Below, one piece after another: positions 26,387 to 34,768 of a stretch of DNA of 64,000 bases (the first letter of the stretch is position 1; every line of letters begins with the position of its first letter). The notes beneath the pieces were generated by a model, which was given only the letters and a program-made list of their open reading frames with translations, was not told where the DNA came from and did not search any database. This stretch comes from Duganella margarita (GTDB lineage: Bacteria; Pseudomonadota; Gammaproteobacteria; Burkholderiales; Burkholderiaceae_D). Location of the stretch: NCBI RefSeq assembly GCF_009857535.1, contig NZ_WWCS01000020.1:1-64000 (forward strand). Direction: 5' to 3'. A program made the position numbers and the translations under genes.

Positions 26387-27307
26387 ATGAAAAATCGCAT
26401 GGTGACATTGATGGAGCGGCTGGCGCCGGTCGAGGGCTACAACCTCAGCGTGCTGCCGGATGTGCGCTTCCTGCGCTCCAACCGTCCGCTGAGCCGCACG
26501 CCGGTGTTGTACGAGCCCGATATCGTGATCGTCTGCCAGGGGCGCAAGCGGGGCTTTCTCGGCGAGCAGGAATTCGTCTACGACGCCCAGCATTGCCTGG
26601 CGGTCGCCGTGCCGGTGCCGTTTTCGATGGAGACCGAGGCCAGTGCCGAGCAGCCGCTGCTGGCGGTGTATTTGCGGCTGGATTTTCAGCTGACCGCCGA
26701 CCTGCTGCTGGAGCTGGAAGAGCAGGGCCACGCGGTGACGGCCGAACCGAAGGGCCTGTACTCGACGCCGATGGATGACCGGCTGTCCGCTTCGGTGGAG
26801 CGCTTGCTCGAAGCGCTGGCCGATCCGCTCGACGCTGCGCTGCTGGGGCCGGCACTGGTGCGCGAGATCTACTACCGCGTGCTGACCAGCGTGCAAGGCG
26901 CCAGCATGCGCGCAGCCTTGATGCAGCAGGGCCGCTTTGCCACCATCGCCCGCGCGCTGCGCAAGATTCATGCATCGTTCAGCGAGGAACTGGATGTGGG
27001 CCAACTGGCAGCCGAAGCCCACATGAGCGTGGCGACTTTCCACCATCACTTCAAGGCCGTCACCAGCACCTCGCCGATGCAGTACCTGAAGTCGACCCGG
27101 CTGCATCAGGCGCGGCTGCTGATGCTGCGCCAGGAGATGTCGGTGGCGGCGGCCAGCGCGCGCGTCGGCTACGAGAGTTCGTCGCAGTTCAGCCGCGAAT
27201 TCAAGCGCCTGTTCGGCCGCAGTCCGGTGGAGGAGGTGGAGCACATGCGCAAGACTTTTGCCACGCCCGACCCGCAGCCGTCACCGTGGTATGTGGCGGC
27301 GCACTGA
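26387..27307 (+). CDS. AraC-family transcriptional regulator
   Basis: Regulator of 306 residues. The N-terminal cupin-like AraC_N domain (about 5-165; YEPDIVIVCQGRKRGFLGE, AVYLRLDFQLTADLLLELEE) precedes two HTH motifs (about 200-295; LDVGQLAAEAHMSVATFHHH and VGYESSSQFSREFKRLFGRS). The domain order matches AraC regulators that control a neighbouring SDR, and the SDR gene at 25428-26255 is divergent from it. Confidence 0.88.
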   Translation: MKNRMVTLMERLAPVEGYNLSVLPDVRFLRSNRPLSRTPVLYEPDIVIVCQGRKRGFLGEQEFVYDAQHCLAVAVPVPFSMETEASAEQPLLAVYLRLDFQLTADLLLELEEQGHAVTAEPKGLYSTPMDDRLSASVERLLEALADPLDAALLGPALVREIYYRVLTSVQGASMRAALMQQGRFATIARALRKIHASFSEELDVGQLAAEAHMSVATFHHHFKAVTSTSPMQYLKSTRLHQARLLMLRQEMSVAAASARVGYESSSQFSREFKRLFGRSPVEEVEHMRKTFATPDPQPSPWYVAAH

Positions 27308-27317
27308 CCGACCCACG

Positions 27318-28103
27318 CTAAGCGGCGAAGCGCGCTGGCGTGGTGCCGAGGATGCGACGGAACAGGGCGATGAAGCTGCTGACGCTGTCATAGCCCAGGC
27401 TCAGCGCCACCGTGGTGACGGAGGCGCCGCCGTTCAGCAGCGCCATGCCCTTTTGCAGGCGCGCCACCTGCCGCCATTCCACCACCGACATGCCGGTCTC
27501 GTTGCGGAAGTGGCGGGTCAGGCTGCGCCGCGACCAGCCCAACTGGTCGGCCCACGCGTCGAGATCGGTTTCGTCGGCCGGGTCCTGGGCAATCGTGGCC
27601 GCCATCGCCATCAGGCGCGGGTGGCGCGGCATGGTCAGGTGCAGCGGATCGGGTTCTGCGGCACGGATCTCGTCGAGGAAGACATCCATCAGGCGCAGGC
27701 CGGCAGCGTCGCTTGGCGAACCGTTCGGCCAGCGGCACATGCGCTCCAGCAGCGACACCGCCAGCGGCGACATGCGCAGCGCCAGCGATTGCTCGGGAAA
27801 TCCCACGCAGAGCGCCGGCGTGATATGGATGGTGTGGCCGGCCAGCCCCGGCTTGAGCGTATTGCCGTGCACGCTGGCGGCGTGCGGCATATAGGGCGGA
27901 ATCCAGCCCAGCCGTCCGGGCGGCAGCACCTGGCGGTTGCCGCCGGCCTCGACCAGAATCACCCCTTGCGCCGGGATGTACATCTGGCCTTCCGGATGGT
28001 GATGCATCAGCCTGCCCCTGCCGCCGCAACCGTCGGTATGCTGGGCCGCCACGTAGATAGGGAGCTCGTCGCTCAGTCGTTTGTCGCCATAGTAATTGCT
28101 CAT
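27318..28103 (-). CDS. AraC-family transcriptional regulator
   Basis: Regulator of 261 residues. An N-terminal cupin sensor (HHHPEGQMYIPAQGVILVEA) is followed by the AraC HTH pair ending in LGYDSVSSFIALFRRILGTT. It is convergent with the AraC gene at 26387 (10 bp between stops) and divergent from the IMPase paralogue at 28201, which it may regulate. The inducer is unknown. Confidence 0.87.
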   Translation of the reverse strand: MSNYYGDKRLSDELPIYVAAQHTDGCGGRGRLMHHHPEGQMYIPAQGVILVEAGGNRQVLPPGRLGWIPPYMPHAASVHGNTLKPGLAGHTIHITPALCVGFPEQSLALRMSPLAVSLLERMCRWPNGSPSDAAGLRLMDVFLDEIRAAEPDPLHLTMPRHPRLMAMAATIAQDPADETDLDAWADQLGWSRRSLTRHFRNETGMSVVEWRQVARLQKGMALLNGGASVTTVALSLGYDSVSSFIALFRRILGTTPARFAA

Positions 28104-28200
28104 ATTGTGGCCCGATTGCGTTATCAGTTGTCCATTGGCAGTTAGCTATAGATGAATTCTACAGGCAATCTACGGTTTTCATCCATCGCAAGGAAAAACC

Positions 28201-28878
28201 ATGACGGCAATCGATACCGAAGGCGTACTGGAGCTGGTGCGCGAGGTCGGCGCCGACCTGTGCGCCGCCTTCTGGCGCCGTGCGCCGCTGGTGGACATGG
28301 ACGCGGTGTGGACTGCCAACGACACGCTGCGGTGCGCGCTGGCCGCGCAGTATCCGCCGATCGCCTGGGCCGACGGCCAGCTCAGCGAAGAGTATGCGCA
28401 GCGCGGCGAATACTGGATCGGCGACGCCATCGACGGCGCGGTGCAGTTCCTGCGCGCGATTCCCCAGTGGTGCATGTCGCTGACGCTGATGCGCGAAGGT
28501 GTGCCGGTGTTCACCGTCGTGTACGACGCCATGCATGACGAACTGTTCCACGCGTCGTGGGGCCATGGCGCCTGGTACAACGGCCAGCCGATCCGTGTCA
28601 GCGCGCGGCAGCAGCAGGAACTGGTGGCGACCCGCAATCTCGGGCCGACCTCGCTGCAATTGGCCTACGTGGCGTGCGGCCGGCTGGATGCGTTCTGGCA
28701 GGATGGCGCCGACGGTTATCTCAGCATCGGCGGCACGCTGCTGATCCAGGAGGCGGGCGGGGTGGCGACGCAGGCCGATGGCCGGCCCTATCGCCTGACG
28801 TCGCCGAGTATCGTGGCGGCGCCACCGGTCCTGCATGCGTCCATGCTGCAACGCCTGCAAGACCGGAAGGCGGCGTAG
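28201..28878 (+). CDS. Divergent inositol-monophosphatase family protein
   Basis: Protein of 225 residues with the IMPase fold, aligning gaplessly with SuhB of this window around LAYVACGRLD and GTLL.EAGG. The signature reads WIGDAIDGAVQF instead of the DPIDGTTNF type; the two Asp are kept. The third metal ligand, Asp of the WD-x-AAG motif, is replaced: SuhB KPWDIAAG aligns with DGYLSIGG, giving Leu174. It is about 40 residues shorter than SuhB. Catalytic competence is therefore doubtful. It is divergent from an AraC regulator. Confidence 0.75.
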   Translation: MTAIDTEGVLELVREVGADLCAAFWRRAPLVDMDAVWTANDTLRCALAAQYPPIAWADGQLSEEYAQRGEYWIGDAIDGAVQFLRAIPQWCMSLTLMREGVPVFTVVYDAMHDELFHASWGHGAWYNGQPIRVSARQQQELVATRNLGPTSLQLAYVACGRLDAFWQDGADGYLSIGGTLLIQEAGGVATQADGRPYRLTSPSIVAAPPVLHASMLQRLQDRKAA

Positions 28879-28880
28879 CA

Positions 28881-29201
28881 CTACTGTTTGTTGCCGCCCT
28901 TGGCCGATTGCTCGGAAGCGACGCTGCGGTTTTTCTCCGCGTTGGCGCGGGCGGCGGACTGGCGGCTTTCACCGCCTTTGCGACCGATGGCCGCCATGTG
29001 TTCGCGGTCGCGGCTGACCGCCTCGCCGCCTTTCTGTCCGGCCCGGCGCGCTTCCTCCGAGTCAAACTCGTGCGCCGTGCCTTTCTGGTGCGCCGCTTGC
29101 CCGCCCTTGCTGGCGATGGCGCGCTGGGTGGCTTCGTCCATGGCGGCAAAGCCGCGCTTGGCCGTGCCCTTGGGTTTTTCGTTCGTCGTGCTGTTGGCCA
29201 T
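28881..29201 (-). CDS. KGG-repeat stress-induced protein
   Basis: Hydrophilic protein of 106 residues with repeated KGG motifs (IASKGGQAAH, AGQKGGEAVSRDREHM, AIGRKGGESR), the stress-induced KGG family related to Bacillus GsiB and fungal con-10. The start at 29201 follows GGAGG and gives MANSTTNEKPKG. Members are induced by osmotic or general stress; the biochemical role is not known. A hairpin at 29227-29247 lies upstream. Confidence 0.85.
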   Translation of the reverse strand: MANSTTNEKPKGTAKRGFAAMDEATQRAIASKGGQAAHQKGTAHEFDSEEARRAGQKGGEAVSRDREHMAAIGRKGGESRQSAARANAEKNRSVASEQSAKGGNKQ

Positions 29202-29226
29202 ATAAACCTCCGTCAAATGGGAAAGA

Positions 29227-29247
29227 AACAGCAGCATCCCTGCTGTT
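29227..29247 (-). terminator. Weak hairpin after the phasin gene
   Basis: AACAGCAG and CTGCTGTT form an 8-bp stem with a 5-base loop. On the minus strand it is followed by a mixed TTTCTTTCCC run rather than a pure U-tract. It could end phasin transcripts or partly attenuate read-through into the KGG gene. Confidence 0.35.
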
Positions 29248-29285
29248 CTGTGTGGTTAGAGTTGCAAGGTTGACGGAAGTTCCAG

Positions 29286-29729
29286 TTAATGACGCAGTTG
29301 GCTGCCGGGCTGGAAGCGCGCCAGTTGTTCGGCGGCCTGGGCGGTCTGGCGGCTGGCTTCCTGCAGCAGGTCGTCGGCCATGGCGGTGGCCGAGCGCCGC
29401 ACCGCCGGCATGCGGTCGGCGGCGGTCTGCGAGATCACTGCCTGGCAGCGGCTCAGCACCTCGGCCACGCCGCGCTGGTAGTTGATCATGGCCTGGCTGC
29501 CCGGGGTGAACTGGGCGATGAGGGCGGAACCGAACTGGCCGGCGCCCTGGCTGGCCAGCACGCGCTCGGTGCGGGCGCCGGCTTCGGCGATCAGTTCGCG
29601 GCCCAGTTGGAGGTTCAGCGCGCTCAGGCGCTGCGCGGTTTCAAACATGCATTGCGACATGCCGACATAGAGGTCGAGCAGGTTGTCGATGTGGGAGCGG
29701 ACTAGGGGATGGGGAAATTGGGGAAACAT
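29286..29729 (-). CDS. Phasin-family protein
   Basis: Protein of 147 residues, all-helical and amphipathic: LLDLYVGMSQCMFETAQRLS, LNLQLGRELIAEAG and a C-terminal ASRQTAQAAEQLARFQ. The composition and the spacing of helices fit phasins, which coat polyhydroxyalkanoate granules. I start it at the ATG at 29729 (MFPQFPHPLVRSHIDN); the frame extending to 29843 is spurious. It is the second phasin-type gene in the window, after 14443-14814. Confidence 0.72.
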   Translation of the reverse strand: MFPQFPHPLVRSHIDNLLDLYVGMSQCMFETAQRLSALNLQLGRELIAEAGARTERVLASQGAGQFGSALIAQFTPGSQAMINYQRGVAEVLSRCQAVISQTAADRMPAVRRSATAMADDLLQEASRQTAQAAEQLARFQPGSQLRH

Positions 29730-29793
29730 GGTGGTCCTCGGCGTGGTGGCGGTACTTGAATAGACGCCGAGGCGGGCGGAAGGTTCCGCAGTT

Positions 29794-30813
29794 TTATCCT
29801 GTCGCCACCTGCAGCACCAGCTTGCCGAAGTTCTTCCCTTCAAACAGCATGTTCAGCGCCTGCGGGAAGTTTTCCAGTCCCTGCACGATGTCTTCCTTGC
29901 TCTTGATTTTGCCGTCCTTCATCCAGCCGGCCAGCGCCGCCACGCCGATCGGGTAACGGTCGGCGTAATCGAACACCACGATGCCTTCCATGCGGGCGCG
30001 GTTGACCAGCAGCGCCAGATAGTTGGATGGTCCCTTGACTGCGGTGGTGTTGTTGTATTGCGAGATGGCGCCGCAGATGACGATGCGCGCCTTCATGTTG
30101 ATGCGGGTGAGCACGGTGTCGAGGATCTCGCCGCCCACGTTGTCGAAGTAGACGTCCACGCCTTGCGGGCAATGCTGCTTGAGGCCGTCCTTGACCGAGT
30201 CGTTCTTGTAGTCGATGCAGGCGTCGAAGCCCAGCTCGTTGACGACGAAATCGCACTTTTCCTTGCCGCCGGCAATGCCGACCACGCGGCAGCCCAGCTG
30301 CCTGGCGACCTGGCCGACGGTCTGGCCGACCGCGCCGGCCGCGCCCGACACCACCACGGTGTCGCCGGCTTTTGGCTGGCCCGATTCGATCAGGCCGAAA
30401 TAGGCGGTCATGCCCGGCATGCCCAGCGTGTTCAGGTAGGTGGTCAGCGGCGCCAGTTTCGGATCGACCTTGTGGAAGCCGGCCTGCCTGTCGTCGCCGG
30501 CGCCGGTCCAGTAGCGCTGCACGCCGGTGCCGCCCTGGACGTGGTCGCCGACGGCGTACTTCGGCGACTTCGATTCCACCACCACGCCGACGCCGCCGGC
30601 GCGCATCACTTCGCCAATGGCGACCGGGCGGATGTAGGATTTGCCTTCGTTCATCCAGCCGCGCATGGCCGGGTCGAGCGACAGGTACAGCACTTTGATG
30701 CGGATCTCGCCGTCGGCCAGTTCGCGCAGCGGTTCGGTCACTTGTTGCCAGTCGCTGTCCTTGACCATGCCGACCGGACGCGCGGCCAGGCGGAATTGCA
30801 GATTTGTCTCCAT
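29794..30813 (-). CDS. NADP-dependent zinc-independent oxidoreductase (CurA/MDR type)
   Basis: Medium-chain dehydrogenase/reductase of 339 residues without the zinc ligands. YLSLDPAMRGWMNE is the typical N-terminal motif, and VSGAAGAVGQTVGQVARQLG is the nucleotide-binding Rossmann segment. GGEILDTVLTRINMKARI and CGAISQYN match the leukotriene B4 12-hydroxydehydrogenase/CurA group that reduces enones. The native substrate is unknown. Confidence 0.88.
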   Translation of the reverse strand: METNLQFRLAARPVGMVKDSDWQQVTEPLRELADGEIRIKVLYLSLDPAMRGWMNEGKSYIRPVAIGEVMRAGGVGVVVESKSPKYAVGDHVQGGTGVQRYWTGAGDDRQAGFHKVDPKLAPLTTYLNTLGMPGMTAYFGLIESGQPKAGDTVVVSGAAGAVGQTVGQVARQLGCRVVGIAGGKEKCDFVVNELGFDACIDYKNDSVKDGLKQHCPQGVDVYFDNVGGEILDTVLTRINMKARIVICGAISQYNNTTAVKGPSNYLALLVNRARMEGIVVFDYADRYPIGVAALAGWMKDGKIKSKEDIVQGLENFPQALNMLFEGKNFGKLVLQVATG

Positions 30814-30936
30814 GGATTTTCTCCTTGTGTGGGGTGGGGATGACTATATCTCAAATTGCACGAGCGTGCTATTTTTGTCGTGAATGGCAAGGCATGCGAC
30901 AATAGATCTCTTTTGTCCACATCTTCTACGGTAGTC

Positions 30937-31806
30937 ATGAGTTATCCCGAATACATTCTGACACTCTCTTGCCTGGATCAGCGCGGCATCGTGCATCGCG
31001 TGTCGGGCTTCCTGGCCGAACACGGCTGCAACATCATCGATTCGGCCCAGTTTGGCGATAGCGAATCGAAGCTGTTCTTCATGCGCGTGCATTTTTCGGC
31101 GGAAGATCGCAACATCAACGACGATTTGCTGCGCGCCGACTTCAGCCTGCTGGCTGCCGATATGAAGCTGGACTGGGAACTGCGCGACGCCCACTACAAG
31201 CCGCGCGTAATGCTGATGGTGTCGAAGATCGGCCACTGCCTGAACGACCTGCTGTTCCGCTACAAGAGCGGGCTGCTGCCGGTGGAAATTCCGGCCATCG
31301 TCTCCAACCACATGGACTTCTATCAGCTGGCGGCCAGCTACAATATTCCGTTCCACCACTTGCCGCTGGCGACCGGTGCGCCGGCCGAGGACAAGCTGGC
31401 GCAGGAAGCCAAAATCATCGAGCTGATGAATACCCACAAGGTCGACCTGGTGGTGCTGGCGCGCTACATGCAGATCCTGTCGCCGGGCCTGTGCACGGCG
31501 CTCAAGGGCAAGGCGATCAATATCCACCATTCCTTCCTGCCGAGCTTCAAGGGCGCCAAGCCGTATGCGCAGGCGCATCAGCGCGGCGTCAAGCTGATCG
31601 GCGCCACCGCGCACTTTGTCACCGGCGACCTGGACGAAGGTCCGATCATCGAGCAGGACGTCGAGCGCGTCGATCACTCGATGGATGCGGATACCCTGTC
31701 GGCGATCGGCCGCGATGTCGAATGCGTGGTGCTGGCGCGCGCAGTGAAATGGTTTGTCGAACACCGCATTTTGCAAAACGGCGATAAAACCGTCGTCTTT
31801 AAGTAA
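30937..31806 (+). CDS. purU: Formyltetrahydrofolate deformylase PurU
   Basis: Enzyme of 289 residues that hydrolyses 10-formyltetrahydrofolate to THF and formate, balancing one-carbon pools. It has an N-terminal ACT domain (about 5-80; YILTLSCLDQRGIVHRVSGF) and a formyltransferase-type catalytic domain with KAINIHHSFLPSFKGAKPY and ATAHFVTGDLDEGPIIEQD, which contain the family Asn/His/Asp triad. I start at the ATG at 30937 (MSYPEYILTL); the open frame from 30856 adds non-homologous residues. Confidence 0.92.
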   Translation: MSYPEYILTLSCLDQRGIVHRVSGFLAEHGCNIIDSAQFGDSESKLFFMRVHFSAEDRNINDDLLRADFSLLAADMKLDWELRDAHYKPRVMLMVSKIGHCLNDLLFRYKSGLLPVEIPAIVSNHMDFYQLAASYNIPFHHLPLATGAPAEDKLAQEAKIIELMNTHKVDLVVLARYMQILSPGLCTALKGKAINIHHSFLPSFKGAKPYAQAHQRGVKLIGATAHFVTGDLDEGPIIEQDVERVDHSMDADTLSAIGRDVECVVLARAVKWFVEHRILQNGDKTVVFK

Positions 31807-31827
31807 TAAGAGAATCAAGAGAATCGA

Positions 31828-32370
31828 ATGGCACTCAAGGCAACAATCTATAAAGCAGAACTGTCGATTGCGGACATGGACCGCAATTACTATGAAACCC
31901 ATCAACTGACGCTGGCCCGCCATCCGTCGGAAACCGACGAGCGCATGATGGTGCGCCTGGTGGCGTTCGCGATTCACGCCAATGAAGCGCTGACCTTCAC
32001 CAAGGGTTTGTTCGACGTTGAAGAGCCGGACCTGTGGCACAAGGACCTGACCGGCGCCATCGAGCTGTCGATCGAGGTCGGCCAGCCGGACGAGAAAGTG
32101 ATCCTGAAGGCCTGCGGCCGTTCCGAACACGTCTACGTGTACAGCTACGCCGCCACCAGTCACATCTGGTGGAAGGCGCTGGCCAACAAGGTCGAGCGCT
32201 GCAAGAACCTGACCGTGGTGGATCTGGACGCCGCCGCCACCGAACAGCTGGGCAAGATGGCGCAGCGCACGATGCAGTTCCAGTGCACCATCCAGGACGG
32301 CCAGATCTGGCTGACCGACGGCACCGAGACCGTCGAAATCACCCGCGAAGTGCTGAAAGCCGAGCGCTAA
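31828..32370 (+). CDS. YaeQ family protein
   Basis: Protein of 180 residues starting MALKATIYKAELSIADMDRN, the diagnostic YaeQ start. The fold is a PD-(D/E)XK nuclease variant, as judged for E. coli YaeQ, but its activity is uncertain. It follows purU by 21 bp. Its TAA and the TAG of the convergent amidohydrolase overlap in CTAA (32367-32370). Confidence 0.9.
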   Translation: MALKATIYKAELSIADMDRNYYETHQLTLARHPSETDERMMVRLVAFAIHANEALTFTKGLFDVEEPDLWHKDLTGAIELSIEVGQPDEKVILKACGRSEHVYVYSYAATSHIWWKALANKVERCKNLTVVDLDAAATEQLGKMAQRTMQFQCTIQDGQIWLTDGTETVEITREVLKAER

Positions 32371-33638
32371 TTTCCCTTCACCACCGCGCCGCCCTTCATG
32401 ACCCACTGGACTTGCTCCAGTGCGCGCACATCGTTGAGCGGAGCGCCGTCCACGGCGATCAGGTCGGCATACTTGCCGGCCTCGATGCTGCCGACCTTAT
32501 CGCTCCATCCCAGTAGATCGGCGGCATTCACGGTGGCGGTGCGGATTGCCTGCGCCGGCGTCATGCCCAGCTTGACCAGCACGGCGAACTCGCGCGCGTT
32601 GAGGCCGTGCGGGTAGACCGCAGCGTCGGTGCCGAAGGCGATCGGCACGCCGGCCTTGATCGCCTTGCCGATGTTGATGCGCGCCTGCGGCAGCACCACC
32701 TTGGCTTTTTCCAGCAGCGGCGCAGGTAGCTTGATGGCTTCGGCGTTGTCGATCAGCCAGTCGCCCAGGTACAGCGTCGGCACCAGATAGGTTTTGTGCT
32801 CCTTCATCAGCTTGATGCCTTCGTCGTCGATGTAGGAGCCGTGTTCGATCGAGTCGATCCCGGCCAGCACCGCCAGCCGGATGCCGTCGCCGCCGTGCGC
32901 GTGGGCGGCGGCCTTGCGGCCGAGGCGGTGGGCTTCGCCAATGATGGCTTTCAATTCTTCCAGCGTGTATTGCGAGGTGCGCGGATCGTCGCCGAACGAC
33001 AGCACGCCGCCGGTGGCGCAGATCTTGATGACGTCGGCGCCGTACTTGATGTTGCGGCGCGTGACTTTCAACGCTTCGTCGACACCGTCGGCCACCCCCA
33101 GGGCAATGGACTTGTATTCGGGCGCGTGCATGGTGTCGTCGCAGTGGCCGCCGGTGATGCCGAGCGGCGGGCCGGACGCCAGGATGCGCGGGCCGGGGAC
33201 GTCGCCGTCGTTGATGGCGTCGCGCAGGCCGATGTCGGTATAGCCATCGGCGCCGACATCGCGGATGGTGGTAAAGCCGGCGCGCAGCGTGGTCAGCGCG
33301 TTGTGGGCGCCGGTCAGCGTGATGCGCGGGATCGACTTGGCGATGATGCTATAGCCGGCGTCTTCCGGACGGCCGGTGATGTGGGTGTGGGCGTCGATCA
33401 GGCCGGGCAGCAGGGTTTTGTTGCCGAGGTCGATGACGGTGGCGCCGGCCGGAATCGTCAGCTGACTGCCGGCGGCGGTGATGCGCTCGCCGCTGATCAG
33501 CACCACGGCCTGGTCGACCAGCTTGCCGCTGCGCACATCCACCATGTGGGCGGCTTTGACGGCGGTGATGGCGGGGATGTCTGCGGCGCCGGCGGCGGCG
33601 TAGGCGAAAAGCAGGATGGAGACGGCAATCGCTTTCAA
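32367..33638 (-). CDS. Metal-dependent amidohydrolase, imidazolonepropionase-like, exported
   Basis: Hydrolase of 423 residues. I start at the TTG at 33638, preceded by GGGAG, which yields a signal peptide (LKAIAVSILLFAYAAAGAAD); the longer frame to 33719 has no such signal. The TIM-barrel metal site shows LIDAHTHI (HxH), HAHGGDGIRLA, SIEHGSYID and FGTDAAVYPHG, typical of Xaa-Pro dipeptidase/prolidase-type amidohydrolases. It is likely periplasmic; the substrate is unknown. It is convergent with yaeQ. Confidence 0.83.
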   Translation of the reverse strand: MKAIAVSILLFAYAAAGAADIPAITAVKAAHMVDVRSGKLVDQAVVLISGERITAAGSQLTIPAGATVIDLGNKTLLPGLIDAHTHITGRPEDAGYSIIAKSIPRITLTGAHNALTTLRAGFTTIRDVGADGYTDIGLRDAINDGDVPGPRILASGPPLGITGGHCDDTMHAPEYKSIALGVADGVDEALKVTRRNIKYGADVIKICATGGVLSFGDDPRTSQYTLEELKAIIGEAHRLGRKAAAHAHGGDGIRLAVLAGIDSIEHGSYIDDEGIKLMKEHKTYLVPTLYLGDWLIDNAEAIKLPAPLLEKAKVVLPQARINIGKAIKAGVPIAFGTDAAVYPHGLNAREFAVLVKLGMTPAQAIRTATVNAADLLGWSDKVGSIEAGKYADLIAVDGAPLNDVRALEQVQWVMKGGAVVKGN

Positions 33639-33736
33639 GTATTTCTCCCTTGTTGTGCTGTTTTGTTGAGGAGAGCCAAACCACGCTCGCCACCTAGCGT
33701 ACCCGGCAACGAGAGCCAAGGCTAGAATATTTTTTC

Positions 33737-34762
33737 ATGGCCTCCCGTCGCGACACTGTCTACAAGCAGCTGTTCTCCCATCCGGAAATCGTGCGTGATT
33801 TGCTGGTCGGTTTGTTGCCGGCCGAGTGGGCGCGGGCGTTGACGGTGAATGAGCTGGAACGCGTCAACGCCAGCTACGCCAGCGATCACGGCAAGGCGCG
33901 CCACGCGGACGTGGTGTGGCGCGCGCGGATCGGCGGCGAGTGGGTGTACGTCTATATCCTGCTGGAGTTTCAGTCGCGGCCGGACAAGTGGATGGCTTTG
34001 CGCATGCAGGTATACGTCGGCTTGCTATATCAGGATCTGGTGGCGCAGCACCGCCTGAGCAAGCACGGCAAGTTGCCGCCGGTGCTGCCGATCGTGCTGT
34101 ACCACGGCCGCCGCCCATGGCGCGCGGCGACCACGCTGGAGCAACTGATGTTGCCTCCGCCAGTCGGGCTGGAGCGTTTTCAAGCTGGCCAGCAATATCT
34201 GCTGGTTGACCAGCATCATCAGGGCACGCGCGGTGACATCGTTAATTTGGTATTCAGGGTGCTACGTTGCCGCACCGAGCCCGAACTCTGGTTGGCGGTT
34301 AAAGCGTTCGTGACGCGCATGCGTGAACCCGACCTGAATCCGATACGCGAAACGCTCAGGAACTGGTTGCAGCTCACCTTGCAGGACGAACTTGGCGAAA
34401 CTAAGATGGATCTGGAGGAGGACGATGCTATGCCAGCTGAAAGAAAATACAAGCTTGAAGATGTATTGACAGACGAGTTTCTCGACCTTCTGCTGCAGCC
34501 ACGAGAGGACAGCGTCAAAGAAGGCCTGCAGGCCGGAATGCAGCAAGGCATTCAGCAAGGCATTCAGCAAGGCATTCAGCAAGGCATTCAGCAAGGTGAA
34601 CGCGCGGCGCTGCAACGTCTGCTGACCCGCTTACTGGCGGGAGCGGGTATGCCGGCTGACGCAGAGTCCAGGATTGCCGAGGCTGACAGCAGCCAGCTTA
34701 GTGACTGGATCAAGGCGCTGTTTGACGGCGCCAGCCCCCGGCAGTTGTTTGCCGAGGGCTGA
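33737..34762 (+). CDS. Rpn-family recombination-promoting nuclease with QQGI repeats
   Basis: Protein of 341 residues. The N-terminal part is a PD-(D/E)XK nuclease of the Rpn/YhgA family (PF04754): YKQLFSHPEIVRDLLVGLLP, then ADVVWRARIGGEW and YILLEFQSRPDKWMALRM, which contain the Asp/Glu/Gln active-site residues. A Q/G-rich stretch near residue 270 encodes four perfect copies of a 12-base unit (34547-34594, peptide GIQQ). E. coli Rpn proteins cut DNA and stimulate RecA-independent recombination. The central part (about 34.25-34.55 kb) is more AT-rich than its surroundings, which hints at acquisition. Confidence 0.8.
   Translation: MASRRDTVYKQLFSHPEIVRDLLVGLLPAEWARALTVNELERVNASYASDHGKARHADVVWRARIGGEWVYVYILLEFQSRPDKWMALRMQVYVGLLYQDLVAQHRLSKHGKLPPVLPIVLYHGRRPWRAATTLEQLMLPPPVGLERFQAGQQYLLVDQHHQGTRGDIVNLVFRVLRCRTEPELWLAVKAFVTRMREPDLNPIRETLRNWLQLTLQDELGETKMDLEEDDAMPAERKYKLEDVLTDEFLDLLLQPREDSVKEGLQAGMQQGIQQGIQQGIQQGIQQGERAALQRLLTRLLAGAGMPADAESRIAEADSSQLSDWIKALFDGASPRQLFAEG
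34547..34594 (+). repeat. 4 x 12-bp tandem repeat inside rpn
   Basis: Four identical copies of GGCATTCAGCAA, preceded by one imperfect copy at 34535-34546. The period is a multiple of three, so copy-number change adds or removes GIQQ units without shifting the frame. Confidence 0.9.
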
Positions 34763-34768
34763 GGAGCC

